Source: Phycisphaeraceae bacterium
Lineage (GTDB): Bacteria > Planctomycetota > Phycisphaerae > Phycisphaerales > UBA1924
Assembly: GCA_019636795.1 (NCBI GenBank)
Contig: JAHBWW010000006.1
Location: 272,404-336,403, forward strand
Length of the DNA stretch: 64,000 nt
Direction: 5' to 3'
Of this stretch, positions 25,802 through 35,466 are shown piece after piece. Within the stretch, counting starts at the first letter, position 1, and each line of letters starts with the position of its first letter. The notes under the pieces are model-generated. The model saw nothing but the letters and a program-made list of their open reading frames with translations, did not search any database and was not told where the DNA came from. The translations under genes and the position numbers were made by a program.

Positions 25802-26406
25802 GCGGGAAGAAGGTGAATGGCGTGGCGCGAGCGGCGGCGACGCTGATGCTGCTGCTGGTGATTGTGGGGGTGGTGGTGCTTTCGACAGGTCCGAGCGGGT
25901 GTCAGGCGAACCATGATTCGTCGATTGCGACGACGAGTGATGCGGAGGTGCAGCGTGCGCTGACACAACGTGCGACGAATGGGAAGGTTTTTGAGCAGGT
26001 GAAGATTGCGGGGCGTGAGTTCTGGTTGGAACTGGCGGCGGATCATCCGACGCGGTTGCGTGGGCTGGGGGGCGTGACGGAGATTGCGCGTGATGGGGGG
26101 ATGCTGTTTGTGTTTCCGGATTCGCGTGGGCGTGCGTTTGTGATGCGAGATTGCCTGGTTCCGATTGACATACTTTTTCTGGACAAGGATGGGTATATCA
26201 CGGCGATGCACACGATGCCGGTGGAGGAGCCGCAGGGGGAGGATGAGTCGGATTTTGAGTATGAGGATCGGTTGACGCGGTATTCGAGCCGGCTTGCGGC
26301 GCAGTTTGTGATTGAGATTCGTGGGGGTTTGAAAGACGAGTTGAAGGTGAATGTGGGGGATCGGATACCGCTGGACGTGGCGAGGCTGAAGAAGCTTGCC
26401 CGTTGA
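25771..26406 (+). CDS. DUF192 protein with N-terminal membrane anchor
   Basis: A 211-residue protein. A hydrophobic segment (AATLMLLLVIVGVVVLSTG) near residue 22 exports or anchors it. The rest is a DUF192 beta-barrel: LAADHPTRLRGLGGV, GMLFVFPDSRGRAFVMRDC and PIDILFLDKDGYI. It carries an acidic insert, EEPQGEDESDFEYED. The gene starts 31 nt inside gluQ in another frame. Function unknown. Confidence 0.85.
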   Translation: MVDGQHIRRVSGKKVNGVARAAATLMLLLVIVGVVVLSTGPSGCQANHDSSIATTSDAEVQRALTQRATNGKVFEQVKIAGREFWLELAADHPTRLRGLGGVTEIARDGGMLFVFPDSRGRAFVMRDCLVPIDILFLDKDGYITAMHTMPVEEPQGEDESDFEYEDRLTRYSSRLAAQFVIEIRGGLKDELKVNVGDRIPLDVARLKKLAR

Positions 26407-26421
26407 GCCGATAGCGCGTGC

Positions 26422-27687
26422 ATGTGGGTGGAGGATGTGCGCGTGAGTGGAGCAAGACGTCCGATAGTGCTGGTGATTTGTTCGAGTGCGCATCCTGGGC
26501 CTTGTCCGGGGTGGGTTGAGCAGGTGGTGTGTGCGTGGCCGGACCCGAGGCCGACGATCCGGCGTGCGACGCTGGAGACGGTGGTGGATCGTGGGTATCA
26601 GATTCCGGCAGGCGCGGTGCTGGTTTTGTGGCACGAGTTGGGGGACCGGAGTGCGCTGCTGTGTCAGGCGTTTGATCGCGTGGCGGGTGAGCAGTTGCCG
26701 ATGGTGGTGCTGGCGGGCGAGCCGGAAGTGATGGCGCGGCACGCTCCTGCGGGGGTGTTGGTGCGTTCGCGGCGTGCGGACCCTGCGCTGGTGAGTGTGA
26801 TGCTGCGGACGTTGTTTGAGCGGCAGGCTGCGGTGGAGTCGCTCAAGGGGGACAAGAACGCGGTGCTGCATTCGCAGGCGGGGCTTGCACATCAGATGGA
26901 ACAGATGCAGGAGGAGTTGACGCTTGCGGCGCAGATCCAGAGCGAGTTGATCCCGCGACGTGGGCCGACGATTGAGGGGCTGGATCTTGCGGTGATCTGT
27001 CGTCCGGCGGGGTATGTGAGCGGTGATCTGTTTGAGGTGACGAGGCTGGATGAAGAGCGTGTGGGGTTCTTTCTGGCGGACGCGGTGGGGCATGGAGTGC
27101 CTGCGGCGCTGCTGACGCTGCTCATAGCGAGATCGATCAAGATGAAGGATGAGGCGGGCGCGGTGCTGGAGCCTTGCGTGGTGCTTGATGCGCTGAACCG
27201 GGAGATGGTGGAGCGGAACGTGACGGGGTCGCGGTTTGCGACGGGGGTGTATGGGGTTTTGAATCTTCGGTCGGGCGAGGCGGTGATTGCGGGTGCGGGG
27301 CATCCGGCGCCGATGGTGGTGGGGAGCCGGGGTGTTGAGCGAGTGACGACGGAAGGGCCTCTGCTGGGGATTTTTGATGATGCGGTGTTCACGCAGCAGG
27401 CGGTGAGGCTTGGGGCTGGGGATGCGTTGGTGGTGTTCAGCGATGGGTTTGAGTCGGCGTTTCCGCGAACGGCGGAGGATGCGTATTCGCTTCGGCTGAC
27501 GAACGAGGACTATCTGGAGAGGCTGATGGATTTTGCGAGGGACTGCTGCGGGTCGAGTTTCGAGGCGTCGGCGATGCGGTTTGGGGAGACGCTTGATGCG
27601 CAGTTGGGGTCGCTGCATCAGACGGATGATCTGACGGCACTCGTTTTGAGGCCGAGGCGGGCGAAGGTTGGGCGCGAGGCGGCGTGA
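26422..27687 (+). CDS. PP2C/SpoIIE phosphatase with receiver-like N-terminus
   Basis: A 421-residue protein. Residues about 1-130 form an alpha/beta region like a degenerate response-regulator receiver. A coiled coil (LAHQMEQMQEELTLAAQIQS) leads into a SpoIIE phosphatase domain with YVSGDLFEV, ADAVGHGVPAALLTL, GAGHPAPMV and FSDGFESAF. The metal-binding site appears complete. It is a paralogue of the enzyme at 22839 but lacks the GAF domain. The start is uncertain (ATG 26422, no clear ribosome site). It begins 15 nt after the DUF192 gene. Confidence 0.87.
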   Translation: MWVEDVRVSGARRPIVLVICSSAHPGPCPGWVEQVVCAWPDPRPTIRRATLETVVDRGYQIPAGAVLVLWHELGDRSALLCQAFDRVAGEQLPMVVLAGEPEVMARHAPAGVLVRSRRADPALVSVMLRTLFERQAAVESLKGDKNAVLHSQAGLAHQMEQMQEELTLAAQIQSELIPRRGPTIEGLDLAVICRPAGYVSGDLFEVTRLDEERVGFFLADAVGHGVPAALLTLLIARSIKMKDEAGAVLEPCVVLDALNREMVERNVTGSRFATGVYGVLNLRSGEAVIAGAGHPAPMVVGSRGVERVTTEGPLLGIFDDAVFTQQAVRLGAGDALVVFSDGFESAFPRTAEDAYSLRLTNEDYLERLMDFARDCCGSSFEASAMRFGETLDAQLGSLHQTDDLTALVLRPRRAKVGREAA

Positions 27688-27849
27688 GGCTGGCGGAATT
27701 CGTGCAAAGTCGAAAATCCTGAAAAAAATTGTGCGATGCAGCTGAGAGATTCTGCGGCGTGCAGCAGAGGTCTGGTGACAACAACCGCCAGCGTCGCATG
27801 TGTTGTGTGACGCGGCTGGGCACCATGCTTCAGCAGGGAGTTTCGTTCA

Positions 27850-27932
27850 TGCTTTGCCCCACGTCAGCCCGCTTTGACATGCTTGGGCTCGGGGGTTACG
27901 CGGCCAGCCGCCGCAGGAGGGCCGACCACTGA
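27850..27932 (+). pseudogene. Short ORF with a PEP-CTERM-like tail, probable gene remnant
   Basis: A 27-codon ORF preceded by AGGGAG at good spacing (an in-frame ATG at 27826 is also possible). The peptide ends FDMLGLGGYAASRRRR plus three residues, resembling the sorting tail of PEP-CTERM proteins without a body. The region upstream (27720-27770) resembles the upstream region of the PEP-CTERM gene at 28209 (28112-28163). It may be the leftover of a deleted paralogue. Confidence 0.4.
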
Positions 27933-28038
27933 CCCATACCAATCACTGACCCGACTTTTCCTCTCTCAAGTCTCTCCTCTCTCAAGTTTCTGATTCATGT
28001 CTTTCTCGTTTCTGACTCTCTCTCCTCTCAACTCTCAG

Positions 28039-28072
28039 AGCCACGCGTGCGAAAGTGCGCGTGGCTTCTTTT
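28039..28072 (+). terminator. Rho-independent terminator
   Basis: AGCCACGCG and CGCGTGGCT form a 9-bp stem extended by TGC/GTG around a GAAA tetraloop, followed by TCTTTT. It ends whatever transcript crosses 27690-28038, a gap that otherwise holds the short ORF at 27850 and a CT-rich stretch (27957-28037). Confidence 0.85.
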
Positions 28073-28208
28073 GCATGAGTGCGCGGGCGTGGTGGGAGCG
28101 CGGCGCGGGCGAGAAAAAAACTTGTGCGACATCTGAGAGAAACGGTACTGCGGCTGCAGAGGGATGGTGTCCGCATCAACACACCCTTTGCAACTGGAGA
28201 ACCGCATC

Positions 28209-28862
28209 ATGAAGATTGTGAAACTTGCCTCGATCATGTCCGCCACAGCATTTCTGGCTGCTCCGGCCCTGGCCTTCCCTGTCAATGGAACGTATTTTGA
28301 CGATCCGAACAATTGCGACAATCATGGCACGCTGATGATTGTCGAAGAAATCGGACGGGCTCCGATGTTTCCGACGACGTGCCGCATTACGGCTTCGTGG
28401 GCTTTCTCGTCTGTGACGGCCTGCCCGATGACTGACAGCCCGAACATTCCGAATGTTGAGATTCGCATTACGAACATCTCGGGGCGTGCCTGGACGGATC
28501 TGTTCTATGTTGGAAACGTTGAGACTTTCTTCTCGAACTACGACGGCTATGGCGTGTCGGTGACGAGCCCGGCCGGGGCGCACGGGCTTGCGGTCAAGAT
28601 TGACAGCGTGGGCGGCAACACGCCACTGATCTTTGAGAGCGGTGCTGCGGATGGCATCTTCTCGGTGGGCGAGTCGTGGGTCTTTGTGCTGCAGGACTGG
28701 ACGAATGGCGTGGGGTTCGCGCCGGACATGCTCGACTCGCTGGATTTCGCGGGCTTCTCGTTTATGTCGTCGGGCAGCATTGTTGCGACGATGGTGCCTG
28801 CACCGGGCTCACTGGCCTTTCTGGCTGCGGGCGGATTGCTGGTCCGCCGTCGCCGTGCCTGA
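28209..28862 (+). CDS. PEP-CTERM secreted protein
   Basis: A 217-residue exported protein. The signal peptide ends AAPALA near residue 22, and the C-terminus has VPAPGSLAFLAAGGLLVRRR, a canonical PEP-CTERM tail recognised by an exosortase. The mature part is beta-rich with four Cys near the N-terminal half. GGAG precedes the ATG. The body domain is not recognised. It probably ends up at the cell surface or in the extracellular matrix. Confidence 0.88.
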   Translation: MKIVKLASIMSATAFLAAPALAFPVNGTYFDDPNNCDNHGTLMIVEEIGRAPMFPTTCRITASWAFSSVTACPMTDSPNIPNVEIRITNISGRAWTDLFYVGNVETFFSNYDGYGVSVTSPAGAHGLAVKIDSVGGNTPLIFESGAADGIFSVGESWVFVLQDWTNGVGFAPDMLDSLDFAGFSFMSSGSIVATMVPAPGSLAFLAAGGLLVRRRRA

Positions 28863-28969
28863 ACGCACATCGGCCGCGCGGGCCCAACCGTCCGCGGGTC
28901 GTTTCATGTCCCTCTCTCTCTCTTCTCCGACCTCACGCGGCCTGACCCCCGCGTGCTGTCGTTTTGTGC

Positions 28970-29560
28970 TTAACGCCGGCGACGCCACAGTCCAAGACTC
29001 ACAAGCGCCAGCGCCGATGTGGGTGCAGGAACCACTACAAATGCGAGGGTGTAGCCCACTGCTTCGGCTGTTTCCTGGAACCAGATGCTGTATATGCCGG
29101 GGCCGAGAGGCGGGAGGAAGCCTTGTCCGCCGAACAGCGGAGTGGCGAGATCATCGAGGATGTCCTCGCCCTCGAGCGATTCGGGCAGGCCTCCCACGAG
29201 TGTGGCACCGAGGAACACGCTGGTATCGAACTCGCTGGTGACTTGAGGCCCGGCCTGGAGCGCGATGAAGGATTGCTGCTGCTCGCCGGACGCGGGGGCG
29301 TAGCGTTCGAGAATAATCGCTGCCAGTTGCTGACCAGCCGCGATTTCGAACGAGAAGTAGTCGGGAGTGATGTCGGGCATGACATCAAGCGTGCCGAGGA
29401 CTCGGTTTGCACCGAGCGAGAACACACCGAGTTGCGTGGGTGCGAAGCCGTCGGATGAGAATGAGCCTTTGATGGATTCATCCCACACGACGTTGCTGAC
29501 TGCGGTGCTGGCGGCAGCGGAAGCAACGGCTGTCAAAGTCAGTATTGAAATCTTGCACAT
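28970..29560 (-). CDS. PEP-CTERM secreted protein
   Basis: A 196-residue exported protein. MCKISILTLTAVASAAAS begins a signal peptide; the C-terminal VVPAPTSALALVSLGLWRRR is a PEP-CTERM tail. The body (YFSFEIAAGQQLAAIILERY, GIYSIWFQETAEAVGYTLAF) resembles pre-peptidase C-terminal or DVUA0089-type jelly-roll domains. The start at 29560 follows AAAGGGAAAG. It is convergent with the PEP-CTERM gene at 28209. Confidence 0.85.
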   Translation of the reverse strand: MCKISILTLTAVASAAASTAVSNVVWDESIKGSFSSDGFAPTQLGVFSLGANRVLGTLDVMPDITPDYFSFEIAAGQQLAAIILERYAPASGEQQQSFIALQAGPQVTSEFDTSVFLGATLVGGLPESLEGEDILDDLATPLFGGQGFLPPLGPGIYSIWFQETAEAVGYTLAFVVVPAPTSALALVSLGLWRRRR

Positions 29561-29893
29561 GTCTTTCCCTTTCTCTCGCTCCAGTTTGGTGAACGCCACA
29601 TCCTGCCGTCCTTGCAGGCATTGCGCACAGAGGCAGCGCCCGATCGCGGTTCATTAGTAGCGGTTTCGCCCGCGTGCGTGCGTCGTATGCACAAGTCGGG
29701 CGAGAAAGCGCACAATCGCGCCAAAATGAGGCGTGATCATGGGGGCTATCACACCAGATTGTGAGCAGGCCTCCCTACGTTCGCAGGCCGGTTGCCGGTC
29801 TTCCCGCCGGCGCTGCTTGATTCTTCGAAGCCTACACGGGGGCTTAGGGTGAAGGTCTTGAGAAGATGGGTCTATGCTGGAGAATGAGCAGAA
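29561..29893. other. Intergenic stretch with a GC-rich hairpin
   Basis: No convincing gene in 333 nt. GCAG and CCGG (29784-29792) can pair with CCGG and CTGC (29808-29817), which could end transcripts arriving from the minus-strand gene that stops at 29894. The first 100 nt next to 29560 should hold the promoter of the PEP-CTERM gene. Confidence 0.45.
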
Positions 29894-32476
29894 TCATGGG
29901 CATCCGGCCGCGAACGCAGACAGGAATGCCTGCACATCAAAGAAGTTGAGGATGCCATCGTCATTGAAGTCGGCGGCAAGGCTGCCTGAGGCGTATGCGT
30001 TGAGGAATGCCTGAACGTCGAAGAAGTCGAGCAATGTATCGCAGTTGAGGTCGGCAGGGCCGCAGGAAGGATCGGGCGGGCATGCATTCCATTGTGCGAC
30101 GCGTTCGGAGATGTAGCCACCGACGCTGAGAAACTCGCCTCCGAGATAGAGATTTGAGAGTCCGGTGTTGGGATCGGGGATGGTGATGAGGGCGTGAACA
30201 GCAGCGGATGTGCCGACGGTCGTTAGCCCTTGCAGAGGTGACCATGCGTTACGGTTCCAGCGGGCGATGTAGTTCGAAGTGATGCCTCCAGCAGCGACAA
30301 AATTTCCGGCTGCATAGAGAGCGGTTCCAGTGCCGTCGTCAAAGGTTGAAAGCGCGAGAACCGAGGAACTGGTGACGCCGTTGGCACCGGGTCCGTAGAG
30401 CGGGGACCAACCGGCTTCATCCCACTTTGCGATCCGGTTTGCGGTGATACCACCTGCAGAAGCGAATGAGCCTCCGACATACAATGCGATTCCCAAGCCG
30501 TCGTCAAAGGCCGCCAGAGCGGTGACAGTGCTTGAGACGCCGGTGCCTCCGCCATCGGTTAATGCGTACCAGCGCTTGCCGTCCCAGCCTGCAATGCGGT
30601 TGACGGTCACTCCTGCGGCGGTGGTGAATGCACCGCCAGCATACAGGATTGGCCCGGAGCCGTCATCGAATGCGAGCAGCGTATTGACTGCGCTGTTGAC
30701 GCCAATTCCACCGGTGCCGGTGAGTGTGGACCACTGTTTTCCGTCCCATCGTGCAATGTTGTTTGCGGTTTCACCTCCTGCGGTGGTGAATACGCCACCA
30801 GCGTAGAGCGCGGGCCCGGTGCCGTCATCGAAGACAGCAAGTGCGATGGCCTGTGACCCGGAGCCGGCAAGACCGACGGCGGCGGGACCGGTGAGAGAGG
30901 ACCATTGGGATCCATTCCAACGTGCGACTCGGTTGACGGTGATTCCGCCGGCGGTGGAAAAATCGCCTGCGACGTAAAGAGCGGGGCCGTTGCCATCATC
31001 AAAGACAGTCATAGCACGCACGGATCCGTTGGTGCCTGTTCCACCAGGACCGACGAGTGGCAACCACTGCGAGCCGTTCCATTTGGCGATGCGATTGACG
31101 GTGGTGCCTCCGATAATGGTAAAGCCCCCGCCGGCGTAGAGAGCGGGCCCGGTGCCGTCGTCAAAGTATGCGAAAGCGAAGACGGTGTTGTTCATCCCGG
31201 TCCCCGTGGGGTCGGGGAGGGTTGTCCATGCGGTACCACTCCACATGCGGATTTGCGTGATGACGTAGTTGTTTTGAGTAGCGGTGAGGTCGCCTCCGAC
31301 GATGAGTTGAGAGCCTTGAGGAGAGTTGAATGATGCGAGCGCGCGAACCGTGGTGGTGGTGCCGGTGCCTCCGGTTCCGGTGAGCGCGGACCAGAAGGTG
31401 CCGTTCCATTTTGCAACGCGATTGACGGTCACTCCTCCTGCGGTCGTGAACCAGCCTCCTACGGCGAGGGCTGGTCCGGAGGCGTCGTTGAAAACAGCGA
31501 AGGTCAGAACGATGTTGCCCACTCCGGTGGCGAGCGAGTTTGACATGGCAAGCCAGTTCTGGCCATTCCACTTTGCGACTCGGTTGACGCGAAGATCTCC
31601 AGCGAAGATGAAGTTTCCTCCAATGAACAGCGATGGCCCTGATCCATCGTTGAAGACAATAAGGGCATTGACGACGGGGGCGACGACGCCACTGAGTCCG
31701 GTGCCGCCTGAGCCTTCGAGTGCGGACCATTGGTTTCCGTCCCAGCGTGCGATATGTCCTACGGCGACGCCGCCTGCGGTCGGGAAGGATCCGCCGACGA
31801 AGAGTGCTGGTCCGTCGCCTTCGTCATAGACGGCCAGTGCAAGTGCTCTTCCGTCGACGCCGATACCGCCGGGCCCGGCTAGAGCGGACCACTGCGCCCC
31901 GTCCCAGCGTGCGACGCCATTGACTTCAATTTCGCCTATATGTGTGAAATCGCCTGCGATGTAAAGTGCGGGTCCGGAGCCGTCGTCGTAGGAAGCGATC
32001 GCGTAGACGGAATCTCCGCCGAGACTCGGCGCTCCGCCTACTGCGGACCACTGCACTCCGTCCCATCGGGCGATGCCATTGACTTCGAGTTCTCCGATAT
32101 GGGTAAAGTCGCCTCCGGCGTAGAGAGCGGGTCCAGTACCGTCGTCATGGACGACAAGGGAGCGGATTGTTGCGGCACCCAGGTTGTTCCGCATCGGGCT
32201 CCCTCCCTGCGTCAGGAAGTACCAGGCTGAACCGTTCCAGCGTGCGATGTGCGCGATGTTGGTTTCGCCGCATCCGAAACTGGTAAATGCCCAAGCGACG
32301 TAGACGGCCTCACCGGAACCATCATCCCATTGAAGCATGGCGGTAGCAGGGCCATTTGAAGTGCGCGGGCAAAACGTGTGCGACATCCACGCGGGCTGGC
32401 AAGGCTCGGGGCAATCGGCGAAGGCAGGCCGGATGGCGATTGCGAGGATGGCGACGAGGAGGAAACGTGCGTACAT
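29894..32476 (-). CDS. Large secreted repeat protein with GC-type dockerin
   Basis: An 860-residue exported protein with a signal peptide ending RPAFA. Nearly all of it is about 14 repeats of 54-59 residues on the pattern FDDGTGPALYAGGxF, then VNRIAKWNGxxW, then a Gly-rich turn, which probably fold as beta-propellers. The C-terminal 60 residues are a duplicated EF-hand-like dockerin (LNCDTLLDFFDVQAFL and FNDDGILNFFDVQAFL) ending AAGCP, as in GC-type dockerin-anchored proteins. It is a tandem paralogue of the next gene. The ligand or role is unknown. Confidence 0.88.
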   Translation of the reverse strand: MYARFLLVAILAIAIRPAFADCPEPCQPAWMSHTFCPRTSNGPATAMLQWDDGSGEAVYVAWAFTSFGCGETNIAHIARWNGSAWYFLTQGGSPMRNNLGAATIRSLVVHDDGTGPALYAGGDFTHIGELEVNGIARWDGVQWSAVGGAPSLGGDSVYAIASYDDGSGPALYIAGDFTHIGEIEVNGVARWDGAQWSALAGPGGIGVDGRALALAVYDEGDGPALFVGGSFPTAGGVAVGHIARWDGNQWSALEGSGGTGLSGVVAPVVNALIVFNDGSGPSLFIGGNFIFAGDLRVNRVAKWNGQNWLAMSNSLATGVGNIVLTFAVFNDASGPALAVGGWFTTAGGVTVNRVAKWNGTFWSALTGTGGTGTTTTVRALASFNSPQGSQLIVGGDLTATQNNYVITQIRMWSGTAWTTLPDPTGTGMNNTVFAFAYFDDGTGPALYAGGGFTIIGGTTVNRIAKWNGSQWLPLVGPGGTGTNGSVRAMTVFDDGNGPALYVAGDFSTAGGITVNRVARWNGSQWSSLTGPAAVGLAGSGSQAIALAVFDDGTGPALYAGGVFTTAGGETANNIARWDGKQWSTLTGTGGIGVNSAVNTLLAFDDGSGPILYAGGAFTTAAGVTVNRIAGWDGKRWYALTDGGGTGVSSTVTALAAFDDGLGIALYVGGSFASAGGITANRIAKWDEAGWSPLYGPGANGVTSSSVLALSTFDDGTGTALYAAGNFVAAGGITSNYIARWNRNAWSPLQGLTTVGTSAAVHALITIPDPNTGLSNLYLGGEFLSVGGYISERVAQWNACPPDPSCGPADLNCDTLLDFFDVQAFLNAYASGSLAADFNDDGILNFFDVQAFLSAFAAGCP

Positions 32477-32556
32477 AGTGTGCTCCGGGCTCTGGTGGCG
32501 ACTGATTGGTCAGACAGCGTGGGGTGCGGATGTTGCTGGGCGACTGTGGTGCCGGA

Positions 32557-35175
32557 TCATGGGCAACCGCCTGCGTATGCGTTGAGGAACAACTGAACGT
32601 CGAAGAAATCGAGGGTACCGTCGTTGTTGAGGTCGGCGGCTAGTTCGTGGCCAGCATAGAGGTTGAGGAACATCTGAACATCGAAGAAGTCCAGAATTCC
32701 GTCGTTGTTGAGGTCGGCAAGGCATGTCTTGACGTCCTGGAACGCTCGCCACACGGCGGTGTTGGGAGAGGTCACGCCTGAAGCGACCATGAACAGGCCT
32801 CCGACGTAGAGCGAATGGTGTGTACCGTCGTCGAAGACGGTCATGGCTTGTACGCGTTTCTGGCCCTCAGTGCTGTACACACCCGGATCGTCGGGAGCTT
32901 CAACGTTGCTCAGCGGGTCCCAGTTCGTACCATTCCAGCGGGCGATGTTATTGACCCGAACGTTGATTGTGGTCAAGAACTCACCGCCGGCATACAGCGC
33001 GGATCCAGAGCCGTCGTCGAAGACTGTGAGAGCGTTGACTACACCATTCAACCCGCCACCAACCCGCGACCACGTCGTGCCATCCCATCGCGCGACGCGA
33101 GAGGCATTGAGGCCCAATAAAGAAGTGAAGTCTCCCCCAACATACAGGTTCGGGCCGGTGCCGTCGTCGAACACCGTAACGGCGAACAAGGAATTATTGA
33201 AGCCGGTATTGTGGAGCGCGGTCCATGTCACGCCATTCCATCGTGCGATTTTGTTGGCGCTGATGCCTCCAGCGCTTCCGAAGTTGCCGGCAACGTAGAG
33301 AGCGGGTCCGTTTCCATCGTCAAAGACTGTTATGGCTGCAACGGAGCCGCTTGTACCGACGGCGCTTGTTCCATTCAGGGGTGACCATTCGAAACCGTCC
33401 CAGCGTGCGATACTGTTGACCAACTCTCCGCCTGCGGTGTTGAACGAGCCGCCGACATAGAGTGCAGCACCGGTGCCGTCGTTGTACTCGGCCATGGCTT
33501 TGACTCCTGTGGTTCCGCCGACTCCTGGCGCGCCAGGTCCGAAGAGAGGCGACCATGCGGCGCCGTTCCATCGGGCGATGCCGTTGACGGTCACTCCTGC
33601 TGCCTGGGAGAAACTGCCTCCGACGTAGAGGGCCGAACCCGAGCCGTCATCGAAGACGATTGATGCATGTGCAGGGCCGTTCAGTCCCGTGTCGCCTGGC
33701 CCGGCAAGTGGGGTCCATGCCGAACCGTTCCATCGAGCAACGCGATCGAGTGGTTGGGAAACGCTGCTGCGGAAATCTCCGGCAGCATAGAGAGCAGGTC
33801 CGGATCCATCGTCGAAGACCGAAAACGTGTTGACGACGCCAATGAGCGCGGCACCTCCGTCCGTCGGGATCGGTAGCCAGCCTTGAGCGTTCCAAAGAGC
33901 GAGATTGGACACTTCCAATCCGCCCGATGTTGAGAAGGTGCCGCCTACGACAAGGGCAGGATCTGGACCAATATCAGATACGATTACAACTCTGGCGTGA
34001 GACGTGTCCGATTGATTGTTCGGTCCGATCCCAAGGGTGGCTCCATTGACAGGCGACCAGCCCGATGCGTTCCATTTTGCAATTCGGTTGGCCCGTACCC
34101 CGCCGGCAAAGTAGAAGCCGCCTGCGGCGTAGAGGGCTGGTCCTGAGCCGTCGTCAAACGAGGTCAGCGACCAGACGATGTTGTTGACGCCTGTACCCGA
34201 GGGGCCGGACAATGGAGTCCAGAATGATCCGTTCCATCGCGCGACATGATTGGCGAGCGTTAGCCCAGCTGAGAGGAATGCTCCGCCAGCGTAGAGCGCG
34301 GGGCCGGTGCCGTCATCGTGGACCACCAATGTCAGAACAGCATCGGACATACCGGCGATGAGGTTCTGCGCGACGCGCGACCACACGCTGCCGTTCCAGC
34401 GGGCGATGCGGTTGATCGCAGATCCCCCCGCATTGGAGAAGTACCCTCCGACATAGAGCGCGGTACCCGAGCCATCGTCGTGGACGACCATAGCGGTGAC
34501 GCGCTGATTGACGCCGTTGCCCCCGGGAACGATGATCGGGGTCCAATCGCTCCCATCCCAGCGTGCGATGTTGTTTGCAGAGATTCCATCGGCATTGGCA
34601 AATTCGCCGCCGACATAGAGGGCTGGGCCCGAGCCATCGTCGTACACTGCCAAGGCGCGGACCTCCCCATCGACGCCGTTGCTGCCGTCGCCGCTCGACC
34701 CGATGAGCGGCGTCCACTCGTGTCCGTCCCAGCGAGCGATGCGGTTTGCGGGCACCCCTCCAGCGGTGAGGAATTTGCCCCCAACATAGAGGGCGGGACC
34801 GGAACCGTCATCGAAGATTGCCATGACCTCAACACTGTCGCTGACGCCGACGCCGTTCGGGCCCGAGAGTTTTGACCAGGTTTGGCCGTCCCAACGGACG
34901 ATTCGATTGACCTGAGCGAGGCAGGCGACCTCGGAGATATTCCCAGCGATGTACAGTGCCGGCCCGGTCCCGTCGTCCCATGTGATGGCGGCTGTGACGC
35001 TGCCGACGGTCCCCGGCAGACAGAAAACGCCTTGAGCCCAGTGCGGAGGCTCAGAGTCCTCGGCCCATGCGCATGGGCTTATCAACGTCGCGAGGCCTAT
35101 TTGGAAGGCACCGATGCCGATCCAGAAGGGCACTATGCGGCGGAGACTTCGCAGCACGCGACATGTCAGACTCAT
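32557..35175 (-). CDS. Large secreted repeat protein with GC-type dockerin, paralogue of its neighbour
   Basis: An 872-residue exported protein. The start at 35175 has GGAG upstream and gives a signal peptide ending SPCAWA. It carries the same 54-59-residue repeats (FDDGSGPALYVGGxF, INRIARWNGxxW) and the same C-terminal dockerin pair (LNNDGILDFFDVQMFL and LNNDGTLDFFDVQLFL, ending AGGCP). The two proteins are arranged head to tail on the minus strand with 80 nt between them and probably arose by duplication. The shared repeats make this 5.3 kb prone to recombination and assembly collapse. Confidence 0.88.
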   Translation of the reverse strand: MSLTCRVLRSLRRIVPFWIGIGAFQIGLATLISPCAWAEDSEPPHWAQGVFCLPGTVGSVTAAITWDDGTGPALYIAGNISEVACLAQVNRIVRWDGQTWSKLSGPNGVGVSDSVEVMAIFDDGSGPALYVGGKFLTAGGVPANRIARWDGHEWTPLIGSSGDGSNGVDGEVRALAVYDDGSGPALYVGGEFANADGISANNIARWDGSDWTPIIVPGGNGVNQRVTAMVVHDDGSGTALYVGGYFSNAGGSAINRIARWNGSVWSRVAQNLIAGMSDAVLTLVVHDDGTGPALYAGGAFLSAGLTLANHVARWNGSFWTPLSGPSGTGVNNIVWSLTSFDDGSGPALYAAGGFYFAGGVRANRIAKWNASGWSPVNGATLGIGPNNQSDTSHARVVIVSDIGPDPALVVGGTFSTSGGLEVSNLALWNAQGWLPIPTDGGAALIGVVNTFSVFDDGSGPALYAAGDFRSSVSQPLDRVARWNGSAWTPLAGPGDTGLNGPAHASIVFDDGSGSALYVGGSFSQAAGVTVNGIARWNGAAWSPLFGPGAPGVGGTTGVKAMAEYNDGTGAALYVGGSFNTAGGELVNSIARWDGFEWSPLNGTSAVGTSGSVAAITVFDDGNGPALYVAGNFGSAGGISANKIARWNGVTWTALHNTGFNNSLFAVTVFDDGTGPNLYVGGDFTSLLGLNASRVARWDGTTWSRVGGGLNGVVNALTVFDDGSGSALYAGGEFLTTINVRVNNIARWNGTNWDPLSNVEAPDDPGVYSTEGQKRVQAMTVFDDGTHHSLYVGGLFMVASGVTSPNTAVWRAFQDVKTCLADLNNDGILDFFDVQMFLNLYAGHELAADLNNDGTLDFFDVQLFLNAYAGGCP

Positions 35176-35466
35176 GTTCAACTCCAAGTGGACCCAGCGA
35201 TCGTAATGAGCACCTGAGTATACCGAAAACAGCGTCATTTGCTTATGAAAGGAGAAAAATGGGTGGTAAAATTTCACCGGTCCGCAGGCGACCTGGGCTC
35301 CTGGCTCGTTTCAATTTGTTCTGGTTATCAGAATCATGAGCGGAAGGGAGGGGCGGGGTAGCTGAAATTAGGTTGTGGGCGATGGGTCGGAGTTAGTATG
35401 CTGGGGTGGGCACAGGACGGGCGGATGCGTGCGCGGTTCACTTGGGGGCGGGCCAGGAGCGTTGGC

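Noticed and set aside
29760..29860. Small SRP RNA
   Set aside because: GC-rich hairpins exist, but the conserved SRP apical loop sequence is absent on both strands.
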